In this document: piece by piece, positions 43,145 to 52,804 of the stretch | How the letters are laid out: each line of letters starts with the position of its first letter | Numbering within the stretch: position 1 is the first letter of the stretch | NCBI RefSeq assembly: GCF_024499055.1 | Contig: NZ_CP071249.1 | Span: 1,054,001-1,118,000 of the forward strand | DNA from: Turicibacter bilis | GTDB lineage: Bacteria; Bacillota_I; Bacilli_A; MOL361; Turicibacteraceae | Length of the DNA stretch: 64,000 nt | Direction of reading: 5' to 3' | Program-made: the position numbers and the translations under genes | Notes under the pieces: model-generated | Seen by the model: the letters and a program-made list of their open reading frames with translations, nothing else | Databases searched by the model: none | Told to the model about the DNA's origin: nothing

Positions 43145-43397
43145 AAAAAGCATTCCGTCCTAATAAGGACGAAATGCTTAAGATTCCGCGGTACCACCTT
43201 GATTGTAAGTTTATTGACTTACCACTTCATGCTTTAACGCAGCTAACGGAATTTCTTACTATTTATTTCAGAAACTCAACTCACAGGCTACCTTCAAAGC
43301 TATCACATAAAGTTCTTTCACCAATTGAACTTCTCTCTTAAATGTGAGGGAACTTCTACTCCTCCTGGTCATCGTTTTTCAACTATCACAATATATA
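43145..43397 (-). promoter_or_regulatory. T-box leader, probably Val-specific
   Basis: The minus strand holds the T-box sequence AAGGTGGTACCGCGG (about 43184-43198), the stem I region with AGGAGGAGTAG and AGAGAG, and the terminator AAGCATTTCGTCC/GGACGAAATGCTT plus TTTTTT at 43145-43181. A GTA in GAAGGTAGCCTGTGAG at the end of stem I is a good Val specifier candidate. T-boxes bind uncharged tRNA and then let transcription run on. The first gene downstream is valS, but only after 1.9 kb. Confidence 0.9.
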
Positions 43398-43404
43398 TGT
43401 TAGT

Positions 43405-43433
43405 ATTCTACAACAATGCATAAATTTATTCAA
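43405..43433 (-). promoter_or_regulatory. Promoter of the Val T-box leader
   Basis: -35 TTGAAT (43428-43433), -10 TAGAAT (43405-43410), spacer 17, giving a transcript start close to the 5' end of stem I. Confidence 0.75.
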
Positions 43434-43569
43434 GAGTTACTAGAGAAATTCAGATGAATTCCCTTAAATCTTCACATTTTAAGTTTCTCCTAAATAATTT
43501 TGACTTTTTCACCAACCAACTGTTACCACATATTCATCACGCATAAACTATATTATAGGGGGTGAGTAT

Positions 43570-43749
43570 ATGGGACGTTATCAGCGAGGAGGAGGCAGAT
43601 TTAGATCCTATTTACTATCATTACGTTCAATCATCGCATTATTATTTTTTTATCAACTCTATCTAATTATTTTCTCATTTTCTCAATTTGATTTTGTTAT
43701 GTTGATGATCCTTGGGGGCTTGCTTGGTTTGTTGTGGTGGGTTTGTTAA
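43570..43749 (+). CDS. Small hydrophobic protein of 59 residues
   Basis: ATG at 43570 follows GGGGGTG with five bases of spacing. The product starts MGRYQRGGGRFRSYLLSLR, a basic head, and goes on to about 40 mostly hydrophobic residues (IIALLFFYQLYLIIFSFSQF then DFVMLMILGGLLGLLWW), enough for two membrane segments. It ends 53 bases inside the convergent coat-kinase gene. No family is recognised. It is short enough to be missed by length cut-offs; ribosome site and composition argue that it is real. Confidence 0.5.
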   Translation: MGRYQRGGGRFRSYLLSLRSIIALLFFYQLYLIIFSFSQFDFVMLMILGGLLGLLWWVC

Positions 43750-44680
43750 ATTGATTATAAACCTGCAACGCCATTAAATGAGGCGCAATACATTCATTTA
43801 ATAACGCAATATTAATAAGTGAATGATCTTGTAATGTTTGATTAAGTTCGTCTAAATCAATGCAAAGAGAGCGAAAAAAGAAATAGTGCCGCAAAGCTGC
43901 GGCCTTTTCATTTTTCACATAATCTAAAATAATCGAATGTAGTCCTGGAACTTGATGATAGTTTTCTAAAAAATAATACATGTCTAACGAAGAAATGGAA
44001 AACATACTTTTCTCAAAATTAATTAAATAAGTTGATTTCTCTGTGACTAGTAAATTTGCCACATTCACATCACCATGTATTAAGCTGATAGGTAATTTTT
44101 TCTCTCGTTTAATTAAATCATAAAATTTCTTTAATTCATCATGCGCATGGTGAAGCATTGTATAAAGCATCGGATATACCATCATAAAGTACCACTCAAA
44201 TGGTGAACGATCTCTCTGTAATTCATAAACTTCCATATTTTTTTGAAGACTATCATAACTATCTTGTAATCTTTTATAGTCTTTATTATAGATACGCTGT
44301 AATTCATCATCACTAACATCGACTTCTAAGCTAGTCTCTGAGTGTAATTTACCTAATAATTCAATATAATAATGGATTTGTTGTTCAAGCGGCAACGGAA
44401 TAGTTTGAACATAATCCGTCAAATAAAAGAAATGATCTCGCCATGGAACATAGTGTTGGTTATCTTTTGTTCGATAAATGGGTAAAACATTACGGGATAA
44501 TGCTTTATAAGCAAAAAGTTGCTTCATGATAAAGTCATCATCCCCACTCGCGACTTTCAATAGATAATCATGATTTGAGGCCCTAACCTTCATTGATTTA
44601 TGAGTAATGGGAGTCACAGACTCAACGGCTAAATCATAATGGGTTTCAACAAAAACTTTTATCTCATCGTAATTTGCCAT
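43697..44680 (-). CDS. ysxE: CotS/YsxE-type spore coat kinase-like protein
   Basis: The 327-residue protein has the aminoglycoside-phosphotransferase fold. HGDVNVANLL at 202-211 is the catalytic loop, but the DFG-like position reads INFEK (220-224) in place of IDFD/E, as is frequent in coat proteins of the CotS group. It lies between the spoVID-like gene and valS, the Bacillus position of ysxE. It is therefore likely a spore coat component. It overlaps the spoVID-like gene by 17 bases, so the two are translated as a pair. Confidence 0.82.
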   Translation of the reverse strand: MANYDEIKVFVETHYDLAVESVTPITHKSMKVRASNHDYLLKVASGDDDFIMKQLFAYKALSRNVLPIYRTKDNQHYVPWRDHFFYLTDYVQTIPLPLEQQIHYYIELLGKLHSETSLEVDVSDDELQRIYNKDYKRLQDSYDSLQKNMEVYELQRDRSPFEWYFMMVYPMLYTMLHHAHDELKKFYDLIKREKKLPISLIHGDVNVANLLVTEKSTYLINFEKSMFSISSLDMYYFLENYHQVPGLHSIILDYVKNEKAAALRHYFFFRSLCIDLDELNQTLQDHSLINIALLNECIAPHLMALQVYNQFNKPTTTNQASPQGSST

Positions 44681-46094
44681 AGTTAATCATCACACGATCA
44701 CCACAATGTAACGGTGAATTTAATTGTTCCAGATTATAAATAGCTTTTTCAGGAACATTGTATTTCGTGCAAATATTTGTAATTGTTGTTTCCTCTTCTT
44801 GAACGAAAATAATTTTTAAAATACTCTCCCCATCTAAAAATTGATTTGCAATTGAATCTTCCCCTGAATAAGTTGAAATTGGTGCGATTACCTCAGGTTC
44901 TTCAACCACTTCATCTTCTACGATTACTTCTGGTTGAGAGACAAGTGTTTCCTCTACCATCGGCACTTCTTCTACAACTGGAGCTTGCATTACTTCTTCT
45001 ACCACTGGTTCTGTTTCTTCTAATGAATATAACATTTCAAAAATATCAGATTTTTTAGTTTCAACAGGTACTTCCTCAACAACTGGTTCTGTTTTTAACG
45101 GGAATGGAAGAATTTCTTCATCCTCTTCTTCTACCACTGGTGTCACTGGCTGCTCTTCTACCTTTTGTACTTTAGTCACTGTCGGGATTGGCGCAACAGG
45201 TTTTGGTTTCACCTTCTCCACTACCTTCTCTACAACTTCTTCCACAATTGGTGCCGCCTCTTCAACAATCTCTGTTGGTGTTACGTCGTTAGTCACCTTC
45301 TCAACAATGACTTCCGGTACAATTTCTTTTGCCTTTTCAACGACTTTTTCAAGGAATGGTTCTGACTTTTTCGTTTCATTCACTTGTTTTTCAACAACCG
45401 GTTCTACCACCTCTTCAACAACTGATTCTACTACTGATTCTTCAACCGGTACCGGTTGTTTATTAAGAAATTGTTTAATTTTATCTGTTAATACTTCTTT
45501 ACGTTCTGTAGCTAATGATGGATCAACAGCGTCTTCCTTATGATCTAAAACAACTTCATCAAAATCAATGTAATCTAAATCATCAGTCTCATCCTCTTCT
45601 ACCACTTCTAATACTTCTGGTTCAACCACTACATTTTCTTGAGTTACGGGTGCTTCAGCAACTACTTCATGCCCTGACGGTACAACAGCAGCTTCTTTTG
45701 TAAACATAACAGGAGCTTGTGTTTGACCCTCAATTTCATGATCTTCTTCTACAAGTGTAATTGGACTCTCCCAATCATAACCATCTAAACTAAGATTTAA
45801 TGTTAAAAATAAATTATTTCCATCTTGTACCTCATAATCAAAATTTGTAATATCCGTTTTAATTTCACTACCACGTCCATTATTTGGTAATGTAATATCA
45901 AGTGGAATATACTCTGTAAATGTTTCTTGTGTTCCGTGATTTGTGACATACTCTCCATCAATTAAAACTTGTCCACGTAATGATAAATAATCTCCTTCAT
46001 CATACGCTTTTGTCTGCGGAACAATATTAATTGATACGATATCTTCTATGTTACTGATCGGTAATGTACAATCCCAATTAAATGAATAACTCAT
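44664..46094 (-). CDS. spoVID: SpoVID-like coat morphogenetic protein with C-terminal LysM
   Basis: The 476-residue product has an N-terminal beta domain (about 1-130; MSYSFNWDCTLPISNIEDIVSINIVPQ), a very acidic Val/Glu/Pro-rich middle (about 150-415) and a C-terminal LysM (about 425-475; ILKIIFVQEEETTITNICTKYNVPEKAIYNLEQLN). SpoVID has the same plan and drives coat encasement of the spore. Gene order spoVID-ysxE-valS-folC supports this. GGAGG lies seven bases before the ATG. The repetitive VVEE-rich middle is likely disordered. Confidence 0.85.
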   Translation of the reverse strand: MSYSFNWDCTLPISNIEDIVSINIVPQTKAYDEGDYLSLRGQVLIDGEYVTNHGTQETFTEYIPLDITLPNNGRGSEIKTDITNFDYEVQDGNNLFLTLNLSLDGYDWESPITLVEEDHEIEGQTQAPVMFTKEAAVVPSGHEVVAEAPVTQENVVVEPEVLEVVEEDETDDLDYIDFDEVVLDHKEDAVDPSLATERKEVLTDKIKQFLNKQPVPVEESVVESVVEEVVEPVVEKQVNETKKSEPFLEKVVEKAKEIVPEVIVEKVTNDVTPTEIVEEAAPIVEEVVEKVVEKVKPKPVAPIPTVTKVQKVEEQPVTPVVEEEDEEILPFPLKTEPVVEEVPVETKKSDIFEMLYSLEETEPVVEEVMQAPVVEEVPMVEETLVSQPEVIVEDEVVEEPEVIAPISTYSGEDSIANQFLDGESILKIIFVQEEETTITNICTKYNVPEKAIYNLEQLNSPLHCGDRVMINYGKLR

Positions 46095-46574
46095 GCTAGA
46101 CCCTCCTAATTTGATATTTCAGTTCATTATATTCTATAATCATAAAAATATGAGACTTATTCATTAGCTTAGCCACGCATCTACGGGCTTTTTTTGCTTA
46201 TGAAACTTTAAATTTCTCTTTGTAGTAACCGTCAGCTGTTATTTTAAACACCTTTCTATATTTCCCATCATCCCTTATCCCGTAATTTCATCAAATATAT
46301 GACAAGTACTTCGTTAAAATTCGAATTTTTACCAATATTCAACATTTTTAATCTGATAATCTATATTTTTAAAAAAGTTTATGGTATAATACTGTTATCC
46401 AATAATTGGATAACATAACACTACCCTTGTTGGTATAACATACTCTATCCAGTTGTACCAACTTATTTATTCTCTTTCCATTCCAATGTTTTATAATTAC
46501 CCTTTTGAGGTTGAATGGACCTCATCTTTCTCAAAAAGAATCCATTATAATGATTCTTTTCTCTAATTAACAAC
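46095..46574. other. Intergenic stretch with small palindromes
   Basis: About 480 bases without a gene. A plus-strand TATAAT lies near 46384, followed by GTTATCCAA-TAA-TTGGATAAC (46395-46415) and GTTGGTA/TACCAAC (46429-46465). Their meaning is unclear. Confidence 0.4.
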
Positions 46575-46613
46575 AAAAAAGACAGTTAATCTTCTCGTTT
46601 AGCTGTCTTTTTT
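46575..46613. terminator. Bidirectional terminator-like hairpin
   Basis: AAAAAAGACAG and CTGTCTTTTTT stem; no gene of its own lies on the plus side, so it may be a leftover. Confidence 0.65.
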
Positions 46614-46629
46614 ATTGTTAAAACATCTC

Positions 46630-46658
46630 AAAAAAGGCACTCTTTTTGGAGTGCCTTT
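46630..46658 (-). terminator. Terminator of the M42 peptidase gene
   Basis: AAAGGCACTCC and GAGTGCCTTTTTT form a tight stem. Confidence 0.88.
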
Positions 46659-46672
46659 AATTATATGAACGA

Positions 46673-47758
46673 CTATTCAAACGTAATTTTATGAACAGTT
46701 TCTTTATTTAAACGTTTAACCACTTCAGTCATTAATTTAACTGTATTTTCATAGTCATCACGATGAATCATTGATGTATGAGAGTGAATATAACGAGAAG
46801 CAATACCCACTGACATCGCTGGTGCTCCATCATGTGCTAAATGCATTTTAGCAGCATCCGTTGCTCCACCAGGTGTCACATCAAATTGGTAAGGAATATT
46901 TAATTCTTCTGCGACTTCAACGACAAAGTCACGTAATCCTTTATGACCAATTAATCCACCATCAATTAACGTGATGATTGGACCTTTCCCCATTTTAGCT
47001 TGAATTTGATTTGTTACACCAGGCACATCACCAGCTAATCCAACGTCTAATGCAAAGACGATTGATGGATTAATCATTTGACTAGTCGTTGCAGCTCCAC
47101 GACATCCGACTTCTTCTTGAACCGTTCCTACACCATAAACAATGTTTGGATGATGTTCTCCTTTTAAGTTATTTAATACTTCAACTGCTACAGCACATCC
47201 AATACGGTTATCCCATGCTTTTGCTAATAAATATTTTTCATTGGCCATCGTGCGGAATTCGATATATGGCGTAATCATATCTCCTGGACGAATCCCTAAC
47301 GCTTCAACTTCTTCTTTACTATCTACACCTAAATCAATGTACATATCTTTAATATCCATCGGTTTTTGACGAGCTTCTGCAGATAAAATATGAGGAGGAA
47401 TTGATCCGATTACTCCATGATAAGTTTTGCCTGAGTTAGTTGTGATAGTCACTTGTTGAGCAAGCATAACTTGCCCCCACCATCCACCTAATGTCACAAA
47501 TTTAATATATCCATTATCATCAATTTGGCGAACCATGAATCCAACTTCATCCATATGTCCTGCAATTAAAATTTTAGGACCATCTTCTTCCCCTACTTTT
47601 TTCGCAATTAATGATCCAATGTTATCTTGATAAATTTCATCGGCACTATCCCCGATATATTTTTTCATCACTTCACGCGCTTGACGTTCTTGCCCTGGAA
47701 CAGCATTCGCATCTGTAATTTCCTTTAAAAACGTTAATGTTTGATCTAGTTGATTCAT
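46673..47758 (-). CDS. ysdC: M42-family aminopeptidase (YsdC type)
   Basis: The 361-residue metallopeptidase has the M42 metal ligands: GHMDEVGF (H68, D70 region), AWDNRIG (D about 182), VQEEVGCRG (catalytic EE about 215-216), [12 protein letters not shown], and [17 protein letters not shown] with the last histidine. Members cut peptides from the N-terminus as large tetrahedral complexes; some are annotated as glutamyl aminopeptidase or endoglucanase. It stands downstream of the infC-rpmI-rplT operon as ysdC does in Bacillus. AGGAGGAGAG precedes the ATG. Confidence 0.9.
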   Translation of the reverse strand: MNQLDQTLTFLKEITDANAVPGQERQAREVMKKYIGDSADEIYQDNIGSLIAKKVGEEDGPKILIAGHMDEVGFMVRQIDDNGYIKFVTLGGWWGQVMLAQQVTITTNSGKTYHGVIGSIPPHILSAEARQKPMDIKDMYIDLGVDSKEEVEALGIRPGDMITPYIEFRTMANEKYLLAKAWDNRIGCAVAVEVLNNLKGEHHPNIVYGVGTVQEEVGCRGAATTSQMINPSIVFALDVGLAGDVPGVTNQIQAKMGKGPIITLIDGGLIGHKGLRDFVVEVAEELNIPYQFDVTPGGATDAAKMHLAHDGAPAMSVGIASRYIHSHTSMIHRDDYENTVKLMTEVVKRLNKETVHKITFE

Positions 47759-47890
47759 TACGTTCTCTCCTCCTAGTTATAATTTTCTATAAATAGTATC
47801 ATATCACTTTATCTAATAATTGGAAATAGATTTGAAATATCTTTTTATTCGACATCAACAAACTTTTTACCTAATCAAAGACTTGATTAT

Positions 47891-47921
47891 AAAAAAAGAC
47901 ACTACCAAGTAGTAGTGTCTA
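47891..47921 (-). terminator. Terminator of infC-rpmI-rplT
   Basis: AGACACTAC and GTAGTGTCT stem around TACTTG followed by TTTTTTT on the minus strand. Confidence 0.88.
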
Positions 47922-47951
47922 ATAAGATTTTAAAAATAATGATCAAATTAA

Positions 47952-48311
47952 TTATTTGTTCATTGCTTCTTTAGCAGTGTTTGCTAAAGTAGCGAATGCA
48001 GCAGCATCAGATACAGCTAAATCTGCTAACATTTTACGGTTAACTTCGATTCCAGCTAATTTTAATCCGTGCATTAATTTGCTGTATGATAATCCGTTCA
48101 TACGAGCAGCAGCGTTGATACGAGTGATCCATAATTTACGGAAGTCACGTTTTTTCTGACGACGGTCACGGTAAGCATATTGTAATGATTTCATTACTTG
48201 CTCGTTTGCTGTTTTGTATAATGTATGTTTAGATCCAAAGTAACCTTTTGCTAATTTTAAAACGCGTTTACGACGTTTGCGTGATACAACTCCACCTTTT
48301 ACACGTGGCAT
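47952..48311 (-). CDS. rplT: 50S ribosomal protein L20
   Basis: The 119-residue product [38 protein letters not shown] has the long basic N-terminal arm of L20 and the globular part ending [13 protein letters not shown]20 is an early assembly protein of the large subunit and, in Firmicutes, represses its own operon through the leader upstream of infC. AAAGGAGG lies before the ATG. Confidence 0.97.
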   Translation of the reverse strand: MPRVKGGVVSRKRRKRVLKLAKGYFGSKHTLYKTANEQVMKSLQYAYRDRRQKKRDFRKLWITRINAAARMNGLSYSKLMHGLKLAGIEVNRKMLADLAVSDAAAFATLANTAKEAMNK

Positions 48312-48354
48312 AATGAGTTCCTCCTTTGTTGTTACGAAAAATGTTTAGTGATTA

Positions 48355-48552
48355 TTATAAGCTATATAACATATCTTTGATACGTTTGTAGTCGCTGTTT
48401 GATACGATAGCAGCTTTAGCTAAGTGTTTCTTTTGTTTAGTTGTTTTGTTATGAGCTAAGTGGCTTGTATAAGCGTGAGAACGTTTTAATTTCCCTGATC
48501 CTGTACGTTTAAAGCGTTTAGCAGCTCCACGATGAGATTTCATTTTTGGCAT
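48355..48552 (-). CDS. rpmI: 50S ribosomal protein L35
   Basis: 65 residues, [32 protein letters not shown], the typical L35 sequence. It lies 24 bases after infC and 43 before rplT in one operon. AAAGGAGG lies before the ATG. Confidence 0.97.
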   Translation of the reverse strand: MPKMKSHRGAAKRFKRTGSGKLKRSHAYTSHLAHNKTTKQKKHLAKAAIVSNSDYKRIKDMLYSL

Positions 48553-48576
48553 GGTAGAGTTCCTCCTTTATCTTTT

Positions 48577-49104
48577 CTACTTTTTCTTTGGTGCTAAAAC
48601 GAGAAACATTGAGCGTCCGTCAAGTTTTGGATTTGATTCAAGATCCGCAATTTCAGCACACCCTTCAGCAAAGCGAGTTAAAACATTACGTCCGAATTCA
48701 GTGTGTGCGATTTCGCGACCTTTGAAACGTACGCTAACTTTAACTTTATCACCTTTTGTAAGGAATTTTTGAGCATTTTTTAATTTTGTATTAAAGTCAT
48801 GCTGTTCGATGTTAGGACTTAAGCGAACTTCTTTTAAAGTCACAGTTGTTTGGTTTTTTCTAGCCTCACGAGCGTGACGTTGTTGTTCATAACGGTATTT
48901 ACCGTAGTCCATAATACGACAAACAATAGGATTTGCTTGTGGTGCAACACATACTAAATCTAAGTTTTTCTCAGAAGCAGCACGTAATGCATCTTTACGT
49001 TGCATTAAACCAAGTTGTTCGCGGTTAGGACCAATCACTAACATTTCCTTAGCGCGGATATCTTCATTGATTAAGCTCTCGTTTTTTACATTCTTCTTGC
49101 TAAT
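48577..49104 (-). CDS. infC: Translation initiation factor IF-3, AUU start
   Basis: The product of about 175 residues begins [24 protein letters not shown] and has the IF-3 signature [30 protein letters not shown] in the linker region and the C-terminal ribosome-binding domain. The start is ATT at 49104: GGAGG lies eight bases upstream, and the frame upstream of it is only the ribosome site read as TTG-GAG-GTG. An AUU start is the conserved device by which IF-3 limits its own synthesis. Confidence 0.95.
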   Translation of the reverse strand: MSKKNVKNESLINEDIRAKEMLVIGPNREQLGLMQRKDALRAASEKNLDLVCVAPQANPIVCRIMDYGKYRYEQQRHAREARKNQTTVTLKEVRLSPNIEQHDFNTKLKNAQKFLTKGDKVKVSVRFKGREIAHTEFGRNVLTRFAEGCAEIADLESNPKLDGRSMFLVLAPKKK

Positions 49105-49124
49105 GATGAGCACCTCCAATTTTA

Positions 49125-49290
49125 TAGAACATTCATGGAAAAAAAGAAAAACGTAAGCACTTAGTAAGCGCCCACGTTTAAATCACAATCACATTAACAA
49201 TATCGTCGTAACGATAGTGACGTTTAACCTATCAGCTCTAGCTAATCAGGTGAGAAGTGGGTACTTCTTCTTTCCACATGATATTCACAT
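49125..49290 (-). promoter_or_regulatory. L20-type leader of infC-rpmI-rplT
   Basis: Between promoter and infC the minus strand has GAAGTACCCACTTCTCACCTG and, further on, AACGTGGGCGCTTAC/GTGCTTACGTT followed by TTTTTCTTTTTT, a terminator. This is the arrangement of the Firmicute L20 (infC) leader, in which L20 decides between antiterminator and terminator. Confidence 0.8.
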
Positions 49291-49296
49291 TTATTG

Positions 49297-49325
49297 ATTA
49301 TAACACCTCAATTAGTATATGTCAA
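49297..49325 (-). promoter_or_regulatory. Promoter of infC-rpmI-rplT
   Basis: -35 TTGACA (49320-49325), -10 TATAAT (49297-49302), spacer 17; a consensus promoter. Confidence 0.92.
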
Positions 49326-49332
49326 TGAAGTG

Positions 49333-50325
49333 TTACATATTCTTTAACTTTTTTAGATTATCATCATTTAGCATGCCGCTATTGATTAAAGTCTTCAAAG
49401 CTTCATCACTGATGACTTCATCCTCAATAAGTCTATCATACGTTCCATTGCGAATCAACTCTTTATAATAAGAATTAAAAATTTCCAATGTGATGACATT
49501 ATGATCGATATACGTCTTCATGCTAGTTAAGTAAGCCTCCATCTCATGTGCATCTATTTTATTATCAAGAAAGAAACTTAAATATACTGACGTCGTGGCC
49601 ATAAAAGGAAGAAACTCTTTAAATGCCGCTTGAATTTCTTGACGTTGATTCGGGTGTTTCTTAATAAACTGCTCTAATTGATTCAGATTAACTTTATTAT
49701 TAGCAAAGAGATCATCTAATTCATTGCCAAATAAATCAATACTCTTTTTCACGTCTTCATACGGTTGATAAAATTCCTCCACTAAATGAGACACATACGG
49801 ATTCACCTTAAGTAATAAATTGCTCAGTGAATAAGGTTTAACGAAATCAAATAGTGGAAAGGCTAAAATAATAACGATCACGATAACGTACGTATATGCA
49901 TTTAAAATACTTAATAAAACACTTAACAAACCATCACCAATCCGATTAAATTTTGCGGATGGAAAAAAATATTGATGCCATTCATAATTAACTGAAAAAA
50001 CATAAACTACACTCTTAATAATCACAAATGCAACGACAAACAAAATAAAAAAAACAATAAAAGGAATGATATTTTCTTCATAAGGCTCAATTAAATAATA
50101 AAAACTATCTGGTACAAATAAAGATACTTTAAGCTTCTTAGGAAGATAAGATACCACTTTATTGACAAGTGCCCCCGCTACTAAAGCTGATAAAAAAATT
50201 GAAAAGAGGTGAATCACTAAATTGACAAGACTAATTCGATAAGAACGTTGATAACCAACGATTGATGCGATACAAAAAACGATGAATATAATTAAATCAA
50301 CAACTAAAATTTTTATCACTTCCAT
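49333..50325 (-). CDS. CvpA-like integral membrane protein
   Basis: The product of about 330 residues has four or five membrane segments in its first half (about residues 5-165), in the pattern of CvpA/colicin V production-like proteins, and a helical, charged second half with a repeated short motif (NKIDAHEMEAY, LLINSGMLNDDNLKKL). The function of such proteins in Firmicutes is not settled; some affect cell division. The start is unclear: ATG 50334, ATG 50325 and GTG 50319 are in frame near GGTGG and GGGGGG. It is downstream of thrS, with the infC promoter just beyond its end. Confidence 0.6.
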   Translation of the reverse strand: MEVIKILVVDLIIFIVFCIASIVGYQRSYRISLVNLVIHLFSIFLSALVAGALVNKVVSYLPKKLKVSLFVPDSFYYLIEPYEENIIPFIVFFILFVVAFVIIKSVVYVFSVNYEWHQYFFPSAKFNRIGDGLLSVLLSILNAYTYVIVIVIILAFPLFDFVKPYSLSNLLLKVNPYVSHLVEEFYQPYEDVKKSIDLFGNELDDLFANNKVNLNQLEQFIKKHPNQRQEIQAAFKEFLPFMATTSVYLSFFLDNKIDAHEMEAYLTSMKTYIDHNVITLEIFNSYYKELIRNGTYDRLIEDEVISDEALKTLINSGMLNDDNLKKLKNM

Positions 50326-50451
50326 TCCCCCCATGACTGCCACCACTTTGGATGTTTATATCTATAACTATTCTTCCCTATATTCTAGATATAAATGACA
50401 TATTATATTACCTTCATTATTGTGATTTTTATCGATTTTATTCAAAAATAT

Positions 50452-50478
50452 AAAAAAAGGAGACGATGTCTCCTTTTT
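50452..50478 (-). terminator. Terminator of thrS
   Basis: AAAAAGGAGAC and GTCTCCTTTTT around ATC, T-run on the minus strand. Confidence 0.88.
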
Positions 50479-50485
50479 CTATTCA

Positions 50486-52423
50486 TTATTCAGGTTTATG
50501 ATTTTTACGCTCAGCGATTTCTTCAACTAAGAAGTGAACGAATTCTTTAAGTGGTAATGTTTCAGTTTTTTGCTCTCCGAAGCGACGGAATGTTACTTCA
50601 TTATTTGCAACCTCTTTGTCTCCTAATACGATAGACATTGGGATTTTCTTAGTTTGTGATTCGCGGATTTTGTAACCCATTTTCTCTTCGCGATCATCAA
50701 GTTCTAAGCGAATTTTATATTTACGTAATTCTTTCACTACTTCTTTTGCATACTCTAAGTGATATTGGTTGTTAACCGGAATCACTGTTACTTGAGTTGG
50801 TGCTAACCATAATGGGAATGCTCCTTTATATGTTTCAATTAAGTAAGCCATGAAACGTTCATAAGTTCCGATTAATCCACGGTGCATTACAACTGGACGT
50901 ACTTTTTCTCCAGTTTCAGAAACATAAGTTAAATCGAAACGTTCTGGTAATAAGAAGTCTAATTGAATTGTTGACATTGTGATATCGTGCCCTAATGCTG
51001 TTTTGATTTGGATATCAAGTTTAGGACCATAGAAGGCTGCTTCCCCTTCTGCTTCAATGAATGGGATATTATTTTCAATTAATGTTTCACGTAACATTGA
51101 TTCTGCATTTTCCCACATTTTATCATCATCGAAGTATTTCTCTTTGTTATTTGGATCACGTAAAGATAAACGATAGTAGTTGATTTCTACACCGAAATCT
51201 TTGATCACGCGATGAATTAACTCTAAACAACGTGAGAATTCTTCTTTAATTTGATCTGGACGAACAAAGATATGTGAATCAGTTAACGTCATCGCACGAA
51301 CACGCTCAAGACCTGTTAAAGCACCTGATGCTTCAAAGCGATGTTGGATAACTTGCTCTGCATATCGAATTGGTAAATCACGATATGAACGTAATTTTGT
51401 TTTATAAACCATCATGTGATGAGGACAAGACATTGGTCGTAAAACTAATTCTTCATTGTCCATTTCCATTGGCACGAACATATCTTCTTTGTAATGTGCC
51501 CAGTGTCCTGATGTACGGTATAAATCAACTGATCCCATAACTGGAGTTGCAACGTGTTGATATCCATACTCTTCTTCTAGATCGATAATATAACGCTCAA
51601 TTTGTTGACGAACTTTCATCCCGTTTGGTAACCAGATTGGTAGTCCTTGTCCAACTAATGGACTGAATGTGAATAATTCTAATTCACGTCCGATTTTTTT
51701 ATGATCACGCTCTTTACGTTCTTCTAAAATACGTAAGTGTTCAGCTAATTGATCTTTTGTTAAAGCAGCTGCCCCGTAAATACGAGTTAACATTTTGTTA
51801 TCACTATCTCCACGCCAGTAAGCTCCCGCTACATTTAATAATTTAAAGAATTTAACATCTTTTGTATTACCCACGTGAACTCCACTACATAAGTCAGTGA
51901 AATCTCCTTCAGAGTAAGTTGTAATAACTTCTCCTTCTTTAATAGCATCAATTAATTCTAATTTATATTCATCATTGGCAAAGAATTCTTTTGCCTCTTC
52001 ACGGCTTAATTCACGACGGATAATTGGTAAAGCTTCTGAAGAAATTTTTTGCATCATTTTTTCAATCGCTGCTAAATCTGATTCAGTGATTTTTGCTTCT
52101 GTATCGATATCGTAATAGAATCCATCTTCGATAGCTGGTCCTACTCCGAATTTTGCATCTGGATATAGACGTTTAATCGCTGCTGCCATTAAATGAGCCG
52201 CAGAGTGATTAATGATTTCCCAAGCTTCAGGGCGATCATTTGTAATTAACTCGATTTTTGCATCTGCCTCGATTGGACGAGTTAAATCATATAAATGTCC
52301 GTTTAATTTAGCTGCCACACAACGTTTACGTAATCCTGGTGAAATTGATTGAGCAATCGCTTCAGCAGTAATTCCATTTTCAAACTGTTTCACATTTCCA
52401 TCTGGGAAAGTAATGTTAATCAT
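50486..52423 (-). CDS. thrS: Threonyl-tRNA synthetase
   Basis: The 645-residue enzyme has an N-terminal TGS domain ([14 protein letters not shown]), the editing domain with [16 protein letters not shown], class II motif regions including [13 protein letters not shown] and the zinc-binding residues, and an anticodon domain from about 540. ATG at 52423 has AAAGGAGG eight bases upstream; a longer frame to 52450 overlaps the ribosome site. It is controlled by a T-box leader. Confidence 0.98.
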   Translation of the reverse strand: MINITFPDGNVKQFENGITAEAIAQSISPGLRKRCVAAKLNGHLYDLTRPIEADAKIELITNDRPEAWEIINHSAAHLMAAAIKRLYPDAKFGVGPAIEDGFYYDIDTEAKITESDLAAIEKMMQKISSEALPIIRRELSREEAKEFFANDEYKLELIDAIKEGEVITTYSEGDFTDLCSGVHVGNTKDVKFFKLLNVAGAYWRGDSDNKMLTRIYGAAALTKDQLAEHLRILEERKERDHKKIGRELELFTFSPLVGQGLPIWLPNGMKVRQQIERYIIDLEEEYGYQHVATPVMGSVDLYRTSGHWAHYKEDMFVPMEMDNEELVLRPMSCPHHMMVYKTKLRSYRDLPIRYAEQVIQHRFEASGALTGLERVRAMTLTDSHIFVRPDQIKEEFSRCLELIHRVIKDFGVEINYYRLSLRDPNNKEKYFDDDKMWENAESMLRETLIENNIPFIEAEGEAAFYGPKLDIQIKTALGHDITMSTIQLDFLLPERFDLTYVSETGEKVRPVVMHRGLIGTYERFMAYLIETYKGAFPLWLAPTQVTVIPVNNQYHLEYAKEVVKELRKYKIRLELDDREEKMGYKIRESQTKKIPMSIVLGDKEVANNEVTFRRFGEQKTETLPLKEFVHFLVEEIAERKNHKPE

Positions 52424-52477
52424 AGTGTTTTCCTCCTTTTTGTGATTCATGATGATCGGAGCGAATTTTTATGAATA

Positions 52478-52750
52478 TAAAAAAATCGCTCCTAATCTTA
52501 ACGAGTAGGAACGATTGAAATCGCGGTACCATCCTATTTCCGATAAAGTAAAAGACTTTATCAGCAACTTAATTCAGCTTTAACGCAGCCAGCGGGAATC
52601 TTTTTCAAGTCCAGTTCAAAGGGAGTAATTTAATAAGCGTTCTTAGAAATCTTACAGCCGAGGATTTCCTCTCTAAAAAGTCGTTTTTATTAAACCTTAT
52701 CCTTATCAAAACTTTTAATATGTGACGAATTACCTATATATTATATGTCT
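52478..52750 (-). promoter_or_regulatory. T-box leader of thrS
   Basis: The minus strand has the T-box AGGATGGTACCGCGAT (about 52520-52535), stem I with AGAGAGGAAATCC, and the terminator AATCGTTCCTA/TAGGAGCGATT plus TTTTTTT at 52483-52515. The likely specifier is ACT (Thr) in AAATTACTCCC, which I rate as moderate. Uncharged tRNA-Thr would let transcription pass into thrS only 60 bases on. Confidence 0.9.
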
Positions 52751-52757
52751 GATTCAT

Positions 52758-52786
52758 ATTATAATGCATGATTTTTTTGAAATCAA
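52758..52786 (-). promoter_or_regulatory. Promoter of thrS
   Basis: -35 TTGATT (52781-52786), -10 TATAAT (52758-52763), spacer 17. A second TATAAT lies 20 bases further on. Confidence 0.8.
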
Positions 52787-52804
52787 GAAAAAATACTTCA
52801 ATTT

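Noticed and set aside
45165..45703. Plus-strand frames opposite the spoVID-like gene
   Set aside because: They arise from the repetitive Glu/Val/Pro codons of the true gene read in reverse.
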